Both the position numbers and the translations under genes were made by a program. Shown here one piece after another: positions 45,895-58,899 of a stretch of DNA of 64,000 nucleotides. Source of the stretch: Psilocybe azurescens (Eukaryota > Basidiomycota > Agaricomycetes > Agaricales > Agrocybaceae); contig JAJIRX010000929.1 of NCBI GenBank assembly GCA_023853785.1, positions 1 through 64,000 of the forward strand. Reading direction: 5' to 3'. The notes beneath the pieces were generated by a model. It was given only the letters and a program-made list of their open reading frames with translations, searched no databases and was not told where the DNA came from. How positions within the stretch are numbered: position 1 is the stretch's first letter; each line of letters opens with the position of its first letter.

Positions 45895-47793
45895 ATGGCT
45901 ACAGCATCAAAATCCCCTTTCACAGAATTTCCGTATGACCTTGTCAACGAAATTACGGAGTATCTTCCACGCAAATATCGACCTAGGACCCTACTTTCTG
46001 TGGCACTCCTTTCTCATCGTCTTCACGATATCGTTGTCCCTCGTTTGTTATACAGAGACGTACAACTACGTGGAGAGACCAGCATAATTTTAACTCTCCG
46101 AAGTCTCATTGAGAAAGAGGAGCAGACAAAAACTTGGAGAATGCAGGTTCTTTGACAAGGACCGGAAATCCAACGCCTAGCCAATGTATTCGATATCTGT
46201 ACATCAACGACTCATCACCAATCCGCACACGGGACCATCTTCTTTACGCACTTTTGCAGCTCTTAAATTTGGATGGCCTATCAAAGCTCCATGCATTGAC
46301 TCTTTGCATCACGGAAAATGCCAAGAATTGGGCCGTCGGTGGTGATGGACATAGCCTTGGTGAAGATAGATCGTCCTCAGAATTTATGTGCAAGCTTGCA
46401 GGAGAAATGCCCCAAACTAAACATACTTGACCTAAATCTCTTTGCAGAGTTTTATATGACACGTAAAGAGTGGATACAGCTCCCCATATTCAACATCAAT
46501 GTATGTTTCATTCTCGAACGTAATATTTATTTGAACTTCTGCATGCAGAGCTTAGAGAGCCTGCGGCTGAAGGGACAAGTGCATGCAAGTAAGTAGCCAC
46601 AAGTACGTCAAAGCGCACATGTGTTTAATACACACCAAAAGATATATTGATCACGGTGATTCACGAGCTCGCTGCATTTCCGCCAAATCTACACATTCTG
46701 GAGATATGCATTCGTCCATTCCAGCAAGGGATATACGGAAATATTTTCGCGGCTGGCCTTCTTTTGTTCAAAGTTCGTGCTCCAGAGCTTCGTACTCTCG
46801 TTCTCGATTATGCAGGCTTAGCTATTTCCGAGTCGGCTGACAATTTCTGGATGGCCCATCCAAAGCTTGAGCGTCTTGAGCTTGGAACAAAGGTGGAGGC
46901 AACCTCATTTAATTGGGGCGGGGTATTTACAAATGGATCTCTGCCGAATATCAGAGACCTCAAGGTAAATTGTCGAACTTCAGCTCACGAGCAGGTACTT
47001 ACTATATGATAGTGTATTTTCGATGTTGCACGCGTTTTACTTCCTCGTCTGTCAACACAAATAGTCAGGTTAAGTCTCTTGCAAACGCGCAATGCCCAAG
47101 GAGCATACTTACTACGTACAATTGTTCCGGGAGGTATCTTTCCTAGTCTCCGCAGTCTCGGAATGGAGCTGGATCAGGAAACAACAGCACCAAGAAGGAG
47201 CCTTCAGGGACAACGCTGGCGGGAGGAAGAAAATGGCACGGTATCTGTAGTAGACCCGGAAAATGCGGCACGACAGTTCGATGCAAATTATATTATGAGC
47301 ATATCAAAAGCTGCGCCATATCTTGAGGAGCTTGAGCTGGTAGGACCTTGCAGTGACACCGTTGTGAGCCCCTCTCTTGTGCTAGTAACGCTCGATGTAA
47401 CTTGAGCTTATGTATAGGATTCCATCGCTGCTTCATTATGTCGTCTGCCCTTATTGCGACGTCTGGGCCTCTCCGGGCCTCTCTTGGCTAATGGTACACC
47501 ACTTGTTACCTCGAAAAACAAGTCGACATAGTGAGTGTATCATAGTAATCACACCAGTCCTACCTAACGTAATCAATGAAAGCTACGATCCAGATGTCTT
47601 TGAAGAGGTTGCGCGAAACATTGCAAATGGTTGTCGGACACTGAAGACGATGACAGTGGGAAATGAACTGGGAGTGCTGGCGTTACCACAAGGATTGAGT
47701 GCAGAGATAGTCAGAGTCTCTGATGGTGGTACTGTCAGGGAACTAAAAGGATTGACGCTTTCGGGAACATCATTGGGAGGGAGGATGAATTGA
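45895..47793 (+). CDS. F-box/LRR-type protein
   Basis: The start MATASKSPFTEFPYDLVNEI leads into an F-box-like segment (ITEYLPRKYRPRTLLSVAL, LSHRLHDIVVPRLLYRDV). Leucine-rich stretches follow in several exons: KLHALTLCITE, CPKLNILDLNLFAEFY, an intron at 46498-46549, SLESLRLKGQ, NLHILEICIRPFQQGIYG, APELRTLVLDYAGLAIS, PKLERLELG, PSLRSLGMELDQ, AAPYLEELELVGPC and ELKGLTLSGTSLG before the stop at 47793. The pattern is that of an Agaricomycete F-box/LRR protein of about 480-520 residues, presumably an SCF adaptor. The frame slips after EEQTKT (about 46130, A5/TT runs) and again around 46320-46360. Exon borders are approximate. Confidence 0.65.
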
Positions 47794-50505
47794 TGAACTT
47801 CTGAGGTGAGGCGAGGTGAGGGCTGTTTACTGTAATAAGACCCTAGACTACGACACAGAGAACGAAGGTCGCATGGATTCAACTCCGAGTGTAGTGTACA
47901 GTGTATTGCTACTCACTCTTTCTACTTGGCACAGGAAACCAAAAGCACTGTACAAAATGTAGGTTTAAAATCTGACTTCAAGTGATATATTCTCAGGTTG
48001 CAATTGTTTATGTTGCACATAAGTGCATACTCTACGGTTATTGGTATTTCGAGAAATAATAGAGATAGGACCCGTCGCAGACGTCTCGTGAGTAGCAGCC
48101 AAGGCGACTCGATAGAGACGATAATGTCTCCATTGCCATTGTATAAGCTCGGCGGCCCACCGCTTCATATACGGTCTAAACGGCTAGATACCAGAGTATA
48201 TTTACAGCGCCATTTTGGTGTAACTGTTATTGCTTAGGCTCCGTTCGGCTTGCCAACTTTCTATTATGGACTCCGAATGTGAGAATGTAGCTCGCATTCT
48301 GAATCCGAACGAAGCCTGCATATCCTGTTCAGAAAGCGTTGAACTCAGCATTAAAAATCAGAACAACCAGATAGCTGCTGACCTTCCAATTGTCCGTTAG
48401 GCTGAGTGCATTGGTTAAGAATATTCTGACCTCCAATTGCGACGTCAGAATAGAAGAGGTAGGCACAACGGTTCTACTCACCAGTACGGAGCGACATAAT
48501 GGCCTGTGGGGTTGGATCTAAGAATACCTGCATCTTCGGCTTGACAAAAGAGTACATTCTCCATTAACTGCGCATTCCGTTCTTCCAAGATTGCGCAGGT
48601 AGGCGACGCGCTATGCATAAAACAGATAACAATCCGGGAGACTCTCAGGTTGGGAGTCCGGGACCAGGAATGCCTTCAACGCCCTCTGGGGCAGAAGTGG
48701 GAGATGCGGCGGCACTCAAGCCCAACGAAAGGTAGAGGAGAACAACGATCAAGTTGACGTTGATGAAACCCGTATCCGTACCAGCCGATTACCAGTATCG
48801 TTCCAACACAGCTGTGCAATAGGACGGCTCCTAGAATGCGGCGCACCTCTAGTCTTGGCTGGCAAGTGAGAAGAACAGAGAAGCTGATACACATGTACCT
48901 TAAGTTTTTAGAAAGTCGCTTATGAGCAAAAAAAAAAAAGACCCAGACACCCGTAAGTTAGCACCCTAGGCCTTCTGAGCACGTCAAGCTGCACTGATCC
49001 CCCGAGAAAATTCCCCACTTTGGACAGTAACATTGCAGTTGCGTCGTTTAGTAGTTAATTTCGGTGTCTTTCTGTCCTCAATGGATGCGTACTTGCAATT
49101 TCATTGTCATACAAACATCAACGTGTGGAATTAGCGCCGAGCGAGATGGCTACCCCATACCACACGCGTGTTGTGAGAATTACAAGGTCCGTGGGGAAGA
49201 CGACTCTGTAAGACTGGGCAAGATTAGAAGAACAAAACGCATTGTGGACAGCCGTGGACTCACTTCTCAAATTTCCAACAAAGTATTCGAGTCCCTCAAG
49301 GTGTCTCAGATGTGCAGTGTCGATGTTCCTGCTCAATATTTTCATCAATTTCGAAGCTTACTGATAATCACTTCGTCCTGTCCGTCTCCTGTGATTCCGT
49401 GTGTATATCTTAGGACCTGGATCCCTTCGGACGTCCTACAAATTACCATCTACTCCACCGACTCTGAGGACTCTTGGCCTCGGCCGGTGTGGCGTGCCGT
49501 TCCTCGGGGAGCCGCAAAAAATAGTAGCTTACTTATAATATATATCAACACAAACATATGGTAATATTCAAGATACTCCGACGCACGCACAGTACACCGA
49601 AGTGAAAAAGATATCCACCATACGAGCCAAAGGGGGAAAAGGATAAGAACTATGGTATAATCAAATAATATTAAATAATACATTAACAAACCACAGAGGA
49701 TGGACGGACAAAACTGCGCGATCGGGGTGATGGTCGTGGTGGGTCGATGGAGGGAAGGGCAGGGATGATAGAGAAGATAGAAGGCGGGGAATTGAGACGG
49801 ACGAGCGAGGAACCACGCTCGACGACGCAGGGTGCAGGTCGGGATAGGTATGATCAAGAACGATCGTACTTGTTGTAATGAACGCGCGGCCAGCAAAGGA
49901 TGCGCGCTGGAGCGGGCAAAACGCATGTATACCGAGTCAAGAGAAGCAACTCGTCGCGTCTCGTTGAGCCTCGTAACGACCAGGTTATAGATGTAGACTC
50001 CGGGTGCAGAGTCAACACAATGTAGCGGCCGCAATGGGTATATACGAGCGGTAAATTAAGAGCCCATACATTCCCTTCTTTCCCCTCATCGACCATCTCT
50101 TCCCCTCCGGCCCTTCAAAGCCACCTCATTCCACCACCCCGGCGAACCGACGCAAAGCACGGACTTACACGCGCCACGCCACTAGGTAATGAAGATGAAA
50201 TAAATAAATATGATTTGTCGATAGATTGCTTGTACTGTTGGGATTCCGATATCCGTATATCCGTTTATCCGTGAAATCGTGGTGATCGTTATGATCGTTT
50301 TGAGCAGGTAGTCCTGTGGTGTCGAATGAGTGTAGTAATAGTTGTTGTTGTTATAGTTGCAATGCGAGAAGCATGGTGGGTGTAGGTTGTACAGTATAGG
50401 GTATGTCGGCATGTCGTCTAGGAAGAGCCAAAGCACCAGGAGTGAGAGATGTGGATCCGCGCCGGAGAGAAGAAGATGTGGAGGACAAGGGAAAAATGGA
50501 GGTGG
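47794..50505. other. Intergenic, no gene supported
   Basis: 2.7 kb with several unrelated short frames on both strands (the longest, 49064-49564 plus and 49450-50034 minus, overlap each other). None has a recognisable domain or splice pattern. The last part (50182-50440) is a low-complexity AT-rich stretch. Probably spacer and 3' flank of the glycosyltransferase. Confidence 0.45.
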
Positions 50506-52723
50506 TTATATCTTGCCGGCAACACGGTCCTCGATGAGGCGGGCCATGGCAGCGCCGTCCACAGGGATGAAGTTCCCTTGGAAGCCTTCTGGATAGTCCA
50601 CATTCGGCTTGTCAGGGAATGTTCGATATCTGCGAGAGTGAGTGAAGACAAATAACGTCAGTCAGCATGTTGATTGTATTGAAGAAGATAAGAAAAGGCG
50701 TACTTGTCTTTCCAGACAGCGAAATGGCGCATGCCGAGGGCGCGCGATGTCCAGTAATAATCATGGGCGAACCCGCCGGGGTAGAAGATCTCGATGACGG
50801 TCGAAAAGCGATTTGGATCCATGAAGACAAGATGGGTCAGACCGTTACCGTGGACGCCTAGCATGATCTACAAAAAACCGTCAGCTTCGTGTTTTTTTTT
50901 TTTTTTAAAAAAAGAAAGAAAAGTAAAAGACGAAGAGGGGCAGAATAAATAAACAAAAAAGTAGGATATCAACGACATACCGTGGTGCGAGCAGCAGCCT
51001 GTATCTGCTCATCCTTGGTCATATGCTCAGCAATCAGCTCATGGAACTCCCAAGGAAGCGGCACCGTCTCATCCCCGGTACTCTTATGCCCATTCACGCC
51101 ATCCACAGCCGACAAAAATCGCTCCTCTCCTTATTCTTCCTCGCCACAAGCTCCTTGATCGCCTTGACCATCCCCCTCATGATCCTGCTTGATCAGCTTA
51201 CGGTTGTTCGCCGACTGCCGACTGATATAGCTGATGACGATCTTCTCAGGCATGGGCAGGATCTTCTGGTGGACCGCGCCGACGTCCGCGACATCCGCGG
51301 GTGCACGCTGGCGTCGATGCCCTGACCTCCGCCGTCTCCGCGCCAGACAGGAACGACACCAGGGGCTGCTGCTGTCCATCGACCTCGCGCGCAAGGCCCG
51401 AGCTCCCCGACGCGAGCTTCGCGATGCCCTCCTTGGCCCCCGCGAACCGCCACACCGCCTCGCGCATCGGCGCCCACCACCCGCCCACATGCAGGCCGCG
51501 CAGCCGGATCCTCCTGCGCATGTAGTCCCACGCCTCCGACGCCGTCCGCTGCGTGCTCGACCCGCACATCGCGCCCCGGTGCGCCGCGCTGCGGTCGACG
51601 AGGAGCACGATGGGGAAGTGCCACGCGCGCCCTGGCTCGCCCGGTTGGGAAATCGTCGAGATGATGCGGTCGTCCCAGTCCTCGACGTGCTCGACGATGA
51701 GCGAGGGCAGCGCCGCGCGCAGGAAGTACGCGTTGAAGCCGGGGTTGTCGCGCCACCCGTCGGCGTTGCTGTGCGCGAAGATCGCGCGGTGCATCGGCGG
51801 GATGGGCGGGTGGGCCGTGGAGAAGTGGACCCCCGCGGGGGAGTCGGGCTCGTCCATTTGCTCGGGCGAGAGGGGCGGGGAGAATGCGCCGTGCCAGAAC
51901 GCCTGGGCGCCGAAGAAGAGCTCGGCGACGAAGTGGTAGTAGTGGCGGAGGAACTGCTTCGGATCGTTGAAAAGAAGCTAGAGAGATGAAGTCGCGAAGT
52001 CAATGTCAGGATCTATGAAAATGACGTGGGGCCAATGTGTTTATGGGAAATGGAGATTTGCACGTAATTAAGTGCGGGGTTGTGCAATCGAGATGTGGGG
52101 TAAGAATGGCAAAGATGTGAACGTAAACGTACCGTATTACCCTCAACAGTCCACACCCGATTCAGAGGCTGCCCTTTCTTGTTCGACGTTGTCGACACCC
52201 ATCGCTTCTTGGCTTCCTCCGGCGAGATAATTTCCATATCGTCGTCTGTAGGTTCTCGCATAGCAATGTTCTCCGGCGTGTTCTCAGCTTCTAAACCAGT
52301 GCTGGTCATCATCCTAATCTCGGGAAAGCTCTGACGGGCGCGGTCGTCAGCCACGATATACAGCGTTCCGTTCGACATGTACAGATTTCGGAAGAGGGTC
52401 CATCCAGGTGCATGGGCGAGAAGCTCGGTAGAAGGCAGCTCGTCGAAAGGTAGGAGAGGGTATGAAGATTTTGCAGTGGGCGTGGGCGATGCAGTCACTG
52501 TCACGGTCTCCGTCTTCGTTCGTATCTTCGTGCGGATCTGCTGTCGCAGGGCGGTGACAGTGGTTTTGGGAATATCGTGCTGGACGTTGGTGTTGATAAC
52601 AATGGACTGATCGCTGACGGATGATGGCTGACCAAACAGAACGGACCAGATGTGCATCGAGGAAGCGCCAATCAACAAGAGAAGCGCATCACGGCGGGAT
52701 AGCGCGCCGTTGCGGAAAAGCAT
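50506..52723 (-). CDS. Glycosyltransferase family 61 (DUF563-type), type II membrane protein
   Basis: The start at 52723 (MLFRNGALSRRDALLLLIGA) gives a short cytoplasmic end and a single membrane anchor, as expected for a Golgi/ER-lumen enzyme. Thr-rich stem, then exons with FRNLYMSNGTLYIVADD, PEQMDEPDSPAGVHFSTAHPP and RHYYHFVAELFFGAQAF. The conserved 3' part has VISYISRQSANNRKL, TTIMLGVHGNGLTHLVFM and VIEIFYPGGFAHDYYWTSRAL, the GT61 signature region, and ends at 50506 with RLIEDRVAGKI. GT61 enzymes transfer sugars such as xylose or GlcNAc to glycans; the donor is not predictable here. The frame slips at 51172-51176 (G5 on the coding strand, four expected), about 51300 and about 51327. The central exon is very GC-rich, which creates long antisense shadow frames. 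Confidence 0.85.
50893..50922. repeat. Poly-T/poly-A low-complexity tract in a GT61 intron
   Basis: A run of about 17 T followed directly by A7, inside the intron upstream of the last GT61 exons. Confidence 0.7.
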
Positions 52724-54784
52724 CCTGAGGTAGGCAACGACGTTCAGGATGGAAGGGGACTCTCCAGAGGCAGGGTGGTTTGAAGGGGGCGAAATGCGTC
52801 GGAGGCGGGCCTTTATCAGAAGGAAAAAGCTTGAGCAACAACAGAACTGCTGTCAAATGGTAACCCCAAGGGGGTGTTTTTGGGTTGGGCGGATTTGAAG
52901 GATCAGCTGGAAAAAGTGAACGGAGTAATAGTATATCTGGGAGACTAAATATAGTACGGCTGCGCCCACAGGTGCGGAAGAAAGAGAAGAGGAGAGAGGA
53001 GAGGAGAGGCGGACAAGGAGATGAAGGAGGGTTCAAGACAAGCCAGCTTTGTTACTTCTCGCGAATAACTTGGCGCAAAATTACATAAACTCTATTCCGT
53101 GATTTTCAATTGAATTGATTACATGACCCTTGTCTCAGAACTCCTCCCAGCTGCCTTTATCTTCAGCGGCTATCCATCCTTTTAGGTTCTTCCAGCGACC
53201 TTTATGCTCTGGCTTGAAGCACGAGCACGACCGAAAGAAGCCACCGCTATCCAAAATTCAAACTGGCCTGCATTTCAGCTTATCGAAAATGCCAAGAAGA
53301 CGCTTTGATGACCACCATCAGCCACAGACCGACTGGTTTCCTACCAAGCTGTCTCAAAACCTATTCAAAATATTCGCCTTGGAGAGACAACTCACGGCGC
53401 GATTGTTGTATTCTTTGGCCCACTCCTACTAAGCTTGCTTCATGTTTTGATGGAGTGTCTTCACCTGTACTTTTCGCTAAAAGGTTCGACTATCTGTCAT
53501 CTCCGCTCAACCACCCTTCTCCAAAATAAACCTATGACTAGAACCCAAAGAACCATGATTTCACTCCGTTCCAAATGTTCTTTTCTAACGTGCGGGGTTC
53601 ACAATCTATCATGTCAAAACTCCACGCCGCTATGGACAGCTCTAAGTATGGCTACATACATCGGACTCTTTCGGTCTTGCTTGGAGATATAAGGCATTCC
53701 CTGCCAAATTGTTGTTCCTGCACTAGGCCTCGACCTCAACTTTCACCAACTAAGTGCATTGCGCGCTCATCCGATTCGATATGCCGTTATCCGTCGCTCG
53801 CTAGACTCTAATGACCTCACACTTGCATATCTCCGCATCTGATCCATCGCGGCAGCACTGGTAACATAAGTACCGCGGTTGATAGAGTTTCTACCTTCTG
53901 GCTGGAAAGCTACGTGGCCAATTCACCTTACTATGTCCATCTATGTGGCAAGCATCTCATTACCCAGCATCACTAGCAACGGCGATACCTGTTCTCAAGC
54001 CTACATATCTCCCTGCCCATGATAACCATCGCACAAATGCCTCGGTATCATAGTTTTTCGCGAAAAAGCATCCGTGAGGACATGATTAATATCACGTATG
54101 TTTATATATTTTCAAGCGGCCGTCTTCACCCTGGTCGGCTTTGATAGTCAGCCGTGCTGTTACATGTTGCATATCTTTAGTACCCGAGACCGCTATGCAA
54201 CCTACATTGCTTTTTATGCTTCGAAAACGTCTGGGTTACTTCCACGGTGGCGTAAAACTTCAAGGCTTCAAGTTCATAGCGGCCACAAGACTGTCTTCCA
54301 TCCGTGGCGGGTAAATCACACTGTCCACAGCCCCTACAGCTTACTCTAGACGCGACTTGCAAGGACCCTGATACAATTTCTTGTACAATTCTCGAAGCGT
54401 TAACCATCTTCTTCGCACACGGAGGCCTCACCCCGTAAGCACCAGATGACTAGGTAGGAGGGCTTGCCCTGAATGTCCTGACAATAATCTTCGCAATATT
54501 TACTACCAGTGCGTACGGACTTTGACAAATCCGAAAGCAAATCATCCGATTGTTCGTCAAAACTAGTGTTCGGCTTGCTATTTATACAGTGAGTTGGGAT
54601 ATGGCTACAGTAATAATCTATGGACGTATCAAATGCAATGAAAAGGCTACACATTAGTAATTGGGTATCAGAAAAATCAGAAAAATCAGAATAATGCAAC
54701 TCTTATCCTGCCTCTATCCACCGCACCGCACATCACATCAACACCCATACCCGTTGATGCCCGTCTGATACGCCTTCATCCTCA
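52724..54784. other. GT61 upstream region and intergenic spacer
   Basis: Plus-strand frames at 53130-53811 and 54098-54349 overlap in different phases with no domain, signal peptide or splice pattern. No gene supported. The minus-strand frame 52689-53036 overlaps the GT61 start and is a shadow. Confidence 0.45.
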
Positions 54785-57105
54785 TCACACTTCGATGGTG
54801 GCAGGAAGTCCATCCGGAAGATCAATTCCCATAGCGTTCTCAAGGAACTCTTTCACCGCTTCATTAATCTCCTCCTTAGTCATCTTCTCCTTCTCCTTCA
54901 AACGCCTCTGCAGACGAAGCCGAGCGGGAAGGGTCTTAACCCACATCACCCATATCGTCTTCCAGATGACGATATCCATGGTGAAACATGTTGAGCTGGA
55001 ATAGAGTGTGATTGTACCACTCTCGGATGCGCTCTGAGAAGCCGAGGTTCGTTTTTTCGTGTTGGTGCTTTGGAGGCCCAATAGCCAGTGATCTTGACGC
55101 GGTTTACGGGTGTTCCGAACGACGCGTTGTTTGCTGAGGACGAATGGTGAGTATTAGGGTACACAAAACGTGCAGCCGGGCGTAAGAGAAGACACAGTTT
55201 AGACACGCACCTTGCATCATCCTCAAATTTCTGTTCAGAAACACGATAGCCTTGGGCATCCTGTCCGTGTCGGCCAAAAACTCCTTCAACTTCTCCTTCA
55301 TCTTCACACTAAGCTCATACTCCGTCATCGGCTGCGGCTTCTTCTCTCCGTCCTCCGTCTCCATCCCAGCCCCAGCATCCGTCTTTGGTTTCTCCGCGCC
55401 ACCTCTCTTCGGTTCTCTCCCGTTCTTCAGCACTGTAGGCCGCATCATCACGAAACTAGCCACCAAATCCGGCAGCCCAAATCCCCACCCCGTCGCCACC
55501 TTCTGCACGCCCCTAAAGTCACCCACCAGCATCGCCCTCCACAGCGCGGCCCACTCGCGCCGAAACTCCTGCGGCAGCTGCACGTACAGCCCGTGGTCGA
55601 GCAGCACGACCTGCGCGCGGCGCGGGGCCGAGGGCGACGGGCGCACGAGCACGTTCCCCGGGTGCGGATCGCAGTGCACCTGGCCGAAGTGGAACATCTG
55701 CGCGGAGAAGAGCTCGGTCATTGTCTGCATTATGGATTTGACGCCGCCTTTGAGCGGTCGTGCGGGGTACTGGAATGACGATGGTGATGGTGAGGATGGG
55801 GCGGGAGGATGGGGATCGATGAGTTCCGGTGTCGCCAATACTTTGACATCAGGTTCGTCGTCCAGTTCAGAGGAGATTTTCTTGGGCAGAGGTTCGCCCA
55901 TCAAACGGTAGACTCCTGCTTTGTCTGAGAGGCGAACACCGTCGATCCATTCAGCGACCATGACCTTCTTCGTGGAATATTCTTCATACACTTTCGGGAT
56001 GTAGACTTTGTCGCGGAGAAGAGGCTCGTTGGCGATGTGTTCAGCGGTTTGCCGTGAATTCTTCGCTTCTTGTAAAAAGTCTAATTCCTGCCTCAAGTGT
56101 TCCGAGATGAAATCTAGACGACCACATCAGTAAACGCACAATTCCCAGAAAGACTGAACACAACCACGTACCGACCACAAAGTAAACAGGCAGATCAAAG
56201 GCCCAGTGCTCGAACATCCACATGACCGCCCGGAACGCAGCGAGATCCCACTCCATCTGCGTGCCCACATCGGGTTTCTGGACTTTCACGGCAACCCACT
56301 TCCCCTCATCCACCATCTTCCCATCAGCGTCTACCGCAGGCCAGAGTTTCGCCTTGTGCACTTGCGCAATGCTCGCACTCGCAACAGCTTGTTCCTCGAA
56401 TATCTCGAAAACGCCGTCAGGTCCGCTGGGGGTTTTCCGAGCTCGTTGACGAAGACGTCGTGGACGATCGAGTAGGGTATTTGAGGGGCGTCGTCGAATA
56501 GGCTCGTGAACTGTTTCTGGATTGGCTCGGGAAGCGCGCCTGCGTTCGCGGCTATGGCCTGTCTTGAAGGGAGTCAGCAAAATATGGAGGGGCAATTTTA
56601 GAGAATTGACGAACCCGATCTTGATGTATAACCCCCATTGGTCGACAGCAGGTCGTAGACTCTCTGCCCCACGCGCTCGTGTAACTCCGGTATCGCTTCG
56701 CTCTTCCCAGGCGTGAAATTCTGCTTGTAATCCCAAGTAATCATAGCGCTCTGCAAGAGAGCGTGACACGTAAGAAGCCGTATAATAACTATCCAAAATA
56801 TGCAGACATACCGTAGTGAAGGTCCTCAAAGTGCGAGTGATCGAAGATGCGTTGTAAAACCTGTCCACAGCATACACCGTTGTCGCCCCTGCTGCCAGAA
56901 AGCCAGTCCTCCTGGCATACTTCCAGATCCGCGAAGGTTTTGGAGGTACGATCGGGGTGGATTTGGGCGGTGGTAAGATTTGAGCTGGCTGAGATTTTGT
57001 GGAATGAGTGAAAGACAGCTGCCTTTTCGATAACACGAGATCCCGCTTCTGTTTCACGGTGTTCCAGGCAAGCACTCCTGTGCGATACAGAAGTCTGCTC
57101 GCCAT
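54785..57105 (-). CDS. ABC1/UbiB-family atypical kinase, MCP2-like, mitochondrial
   Basis: Multi-exon gene. The N-terminus MASRLLYRTGVLAWNTVKQK is basic and amphipathic, consistent with mitochondrial import, and is followed by a hydrophobic segment (TGFLAAGATTVYAV). Motifs of the ABC1 (ADCK/UbiB) family in order: GGLYIKIGQAIAAN (KxGQ, across an intron at about 56558-56616), ASIAQVHKAKL (Ala-rich loop), WVAVKVQKPDV, a QELDFLQEAKNS helix, HFGQVHCDPHPGNVLV (catalytic loop) and VVLLDHGLYVQL (metal-binding loop). Yeast Mcp2 acts at the inner membrane in lipid homeostasis; the same role is inferred. The frame slips at the C5 run (coding strand) 56428-56432 between VNELGKPP and GPDGVFEIFEEQ; a sixth C would restore it. 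The last exon ends DLPDGLPATIEV. Confidence 0.88.
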
Positions 57106-57560
57106 GGCTTAACTATACCAGAGTAGATGGGCGGTAAGTCGTGGGGGAATTGCCTGTTATAAGATTTTTTTGTTTGACATGGTGGATGTGCCGGCAAGAG
57201 TTGCGTTCGCTCTTCGGCTGTCTATGATCCCGAAAGGTCCGCTTCGGACGAGTCACATCGGCAACCATGTAAGCTCAGGCCTCAGGTCTCAACCACGTCC
57301 ACTGAGTCGTGAAATTTGTTGGTTAAAATGACAGTAACAACCGATCAGCAACCCGTAGCCGATAAATATGGATTAACCTCAGAATTGTGACGTTTGAATC
57401 CAAAAGTTTACTATCTACAAACACAGGTCCGACAAAAATTAACCAGTGTTAAGACCATGCAGGCAAGGTAATAAATATAAGTAACGCTTCAAAGCAATGA
57501 TGTCGCTTTGGGAGAAATACATGCTACGATTACATAGAGAATTGTTTAGTTGAGGACCCG
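57106..57560. other. Intergenic, no gene seen
   Basis: AT-rich spacer upstream of the MCP2-like gene. Confidence 0.5.
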
Positions 57561-58874
57561 GTGTTAAAGTGACCGTGAGGCATTCATTTCTTTCATAGGG
57601 GATTGCGAAGGTCCAGTGAGATTGTTTGCTGAAGGAGGCTGCCGCGAGCTAGACCCGGAAGCTGGCTCAGAAGTTGGAGAAACAGCCGTCCAGACAACAT
57701 AGTAATCAGGTTGATACGTTGCAACAGGTTCTATTTCATCCCAGACCCGCTTAAAGGCGTCCTCATATGAATTCGGGATCGGAAATCTTTCCCCGTCTAA
57801 TCTGTTCATATGCCATATATGATAGCTTTCATACATACTAGTAAAGGTGAAATTAGAGCTTCGATCCACGGTAGCTAGATGCAACGCTTACTACTTCAAA
57901 AATCCTTCGCGGCCCCCATGCATCTTCCATGCTTGGAATTCGGCGTCTTTTTCTCGATAGAGATTTGTTTTGGCATTCTCTATTACTAGTTGTGCAGATA
58001 TTCGTCTTGTCTCATGCCTGAGCAGTGATGGGTAAGTTATTAGATTTAAAGCCATTATGCTTCAACTGTGGACCTACTTTACATCAATCAAGGGGATGGC
58101 CTGAAGATATTGCCCTTTGAGACGGTAACAATAGCTCAAGTTTTTCTTGTTTATCTGCTCAATTAAATTAACTTCTCTTCTTTTGAGTTTCACTCTGATA
58201 GAATGTATTACTGACCATTTGCTCAGGATTGATGACTAGTGATTCTGCTTTCTGCGACTCTTCGTCGGGGATATCAGGGGACAAACTGGCTCCAGCTTTG
58301 CCTTTCGTCTTTCCTTTATTGGGCGAGGTATCGGCTGGGGATGGAGATGGCTCAGTAGCCTGAGTAGCATTGGGGGTGTTACTGGCCTGACTTACTGATG
58401 AACCCCCAGTCCAACAGCTTTCTCTGTTTGGGATCATTCACGTTGCTAGTCTTGCGTCTCTTTCTGGGGCTCCTTTCGGGCGTCTGGGTACCTTGTAACG
58501 AGCGCAATGGAGAGGATGTAGAGGTACTGCTTGGTTCGTGTCCATTGTTACTAGAGCCAGCAGTGGTTGTGGTTGAATCTCCTTGGGTTGACGATGCATA
58601 ATCGCCAAAGCGTTTCTTGAAGGTTGTTAGTTCTGTATCAGTATGGGCTTGGGAGAATCGCTGGAGATACACTCACCCGCTTGGGAGTAGTTGGATAGGC
58701 AGCATTGTCCGTCCCATCAATATGAATGCTAGCTGAAGGCTGGGACGAGGGGCAATTCGTTCTGTAAGTGCTAAAATCAGTCATGTTGAGGTATAGATAT
58801 GTGGAATGCAAGATCGAACGATCGGATATAGTTCTATTATTAAAGGACTGGAGAAACATAGCAGAAGAAGTCAT
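57561..58874 (-). CDS. Ser/Thr/Pro-rich hypothetical protein
   Basis: Start either at 58874 or at the ATG near 58785 (MTDFSTYRTNCPSSQPSASI). Exons: to about 58678 (GT donor after TTPKR), 58640-58390 with a Ser/Thr-rich stretch and a basic, NLS-like SPRKRRKTSNVNDPKQRKLL, then SPSPADTSPNKGKTKGKAG (about 58330-58290). Next comes HETRRISAQLVIENAKTNL with YREKDAEFQAWKMHGGREGF (about 58015-57900), followed by MYESYHIWHMNRLDGERF and the C-terminal exon to 57564. The tail YEDAFKRVWDEIEPVATYQP is the most regular part. No family recognised; mainly disordered, possibly nuclear. Splice phases at the first intron do not close perfectly, so a small indel or different border is likely. Confidence 0.5.
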
Positions 58875-58899
58875 TCTTTGCCGTTTATCTTCTTTGCCC

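Noticed and set aside
47998..48237. 79-codon plus-strand frame ending GVTVIA, superficially like a CaaX tail
   Set aside because: There is no cysteine four residues from the end, no MDSF-type leader and no Glu-Arg site, and it is far from the mating locus.
49064..50034. Overlapping frames of 166 codons (plus) and 194 codons (minus)
   Set aside because: No recognisable motifs, no splice context, and they contradict each other.
51234..51989. 251-codon plus-strand frame rich in Arg/Leu/Ala
   Set aside because: It is antisense to the GC-rich central exon of the GT61 gene, whose own strand carries recognisable domains; a composition shadow.
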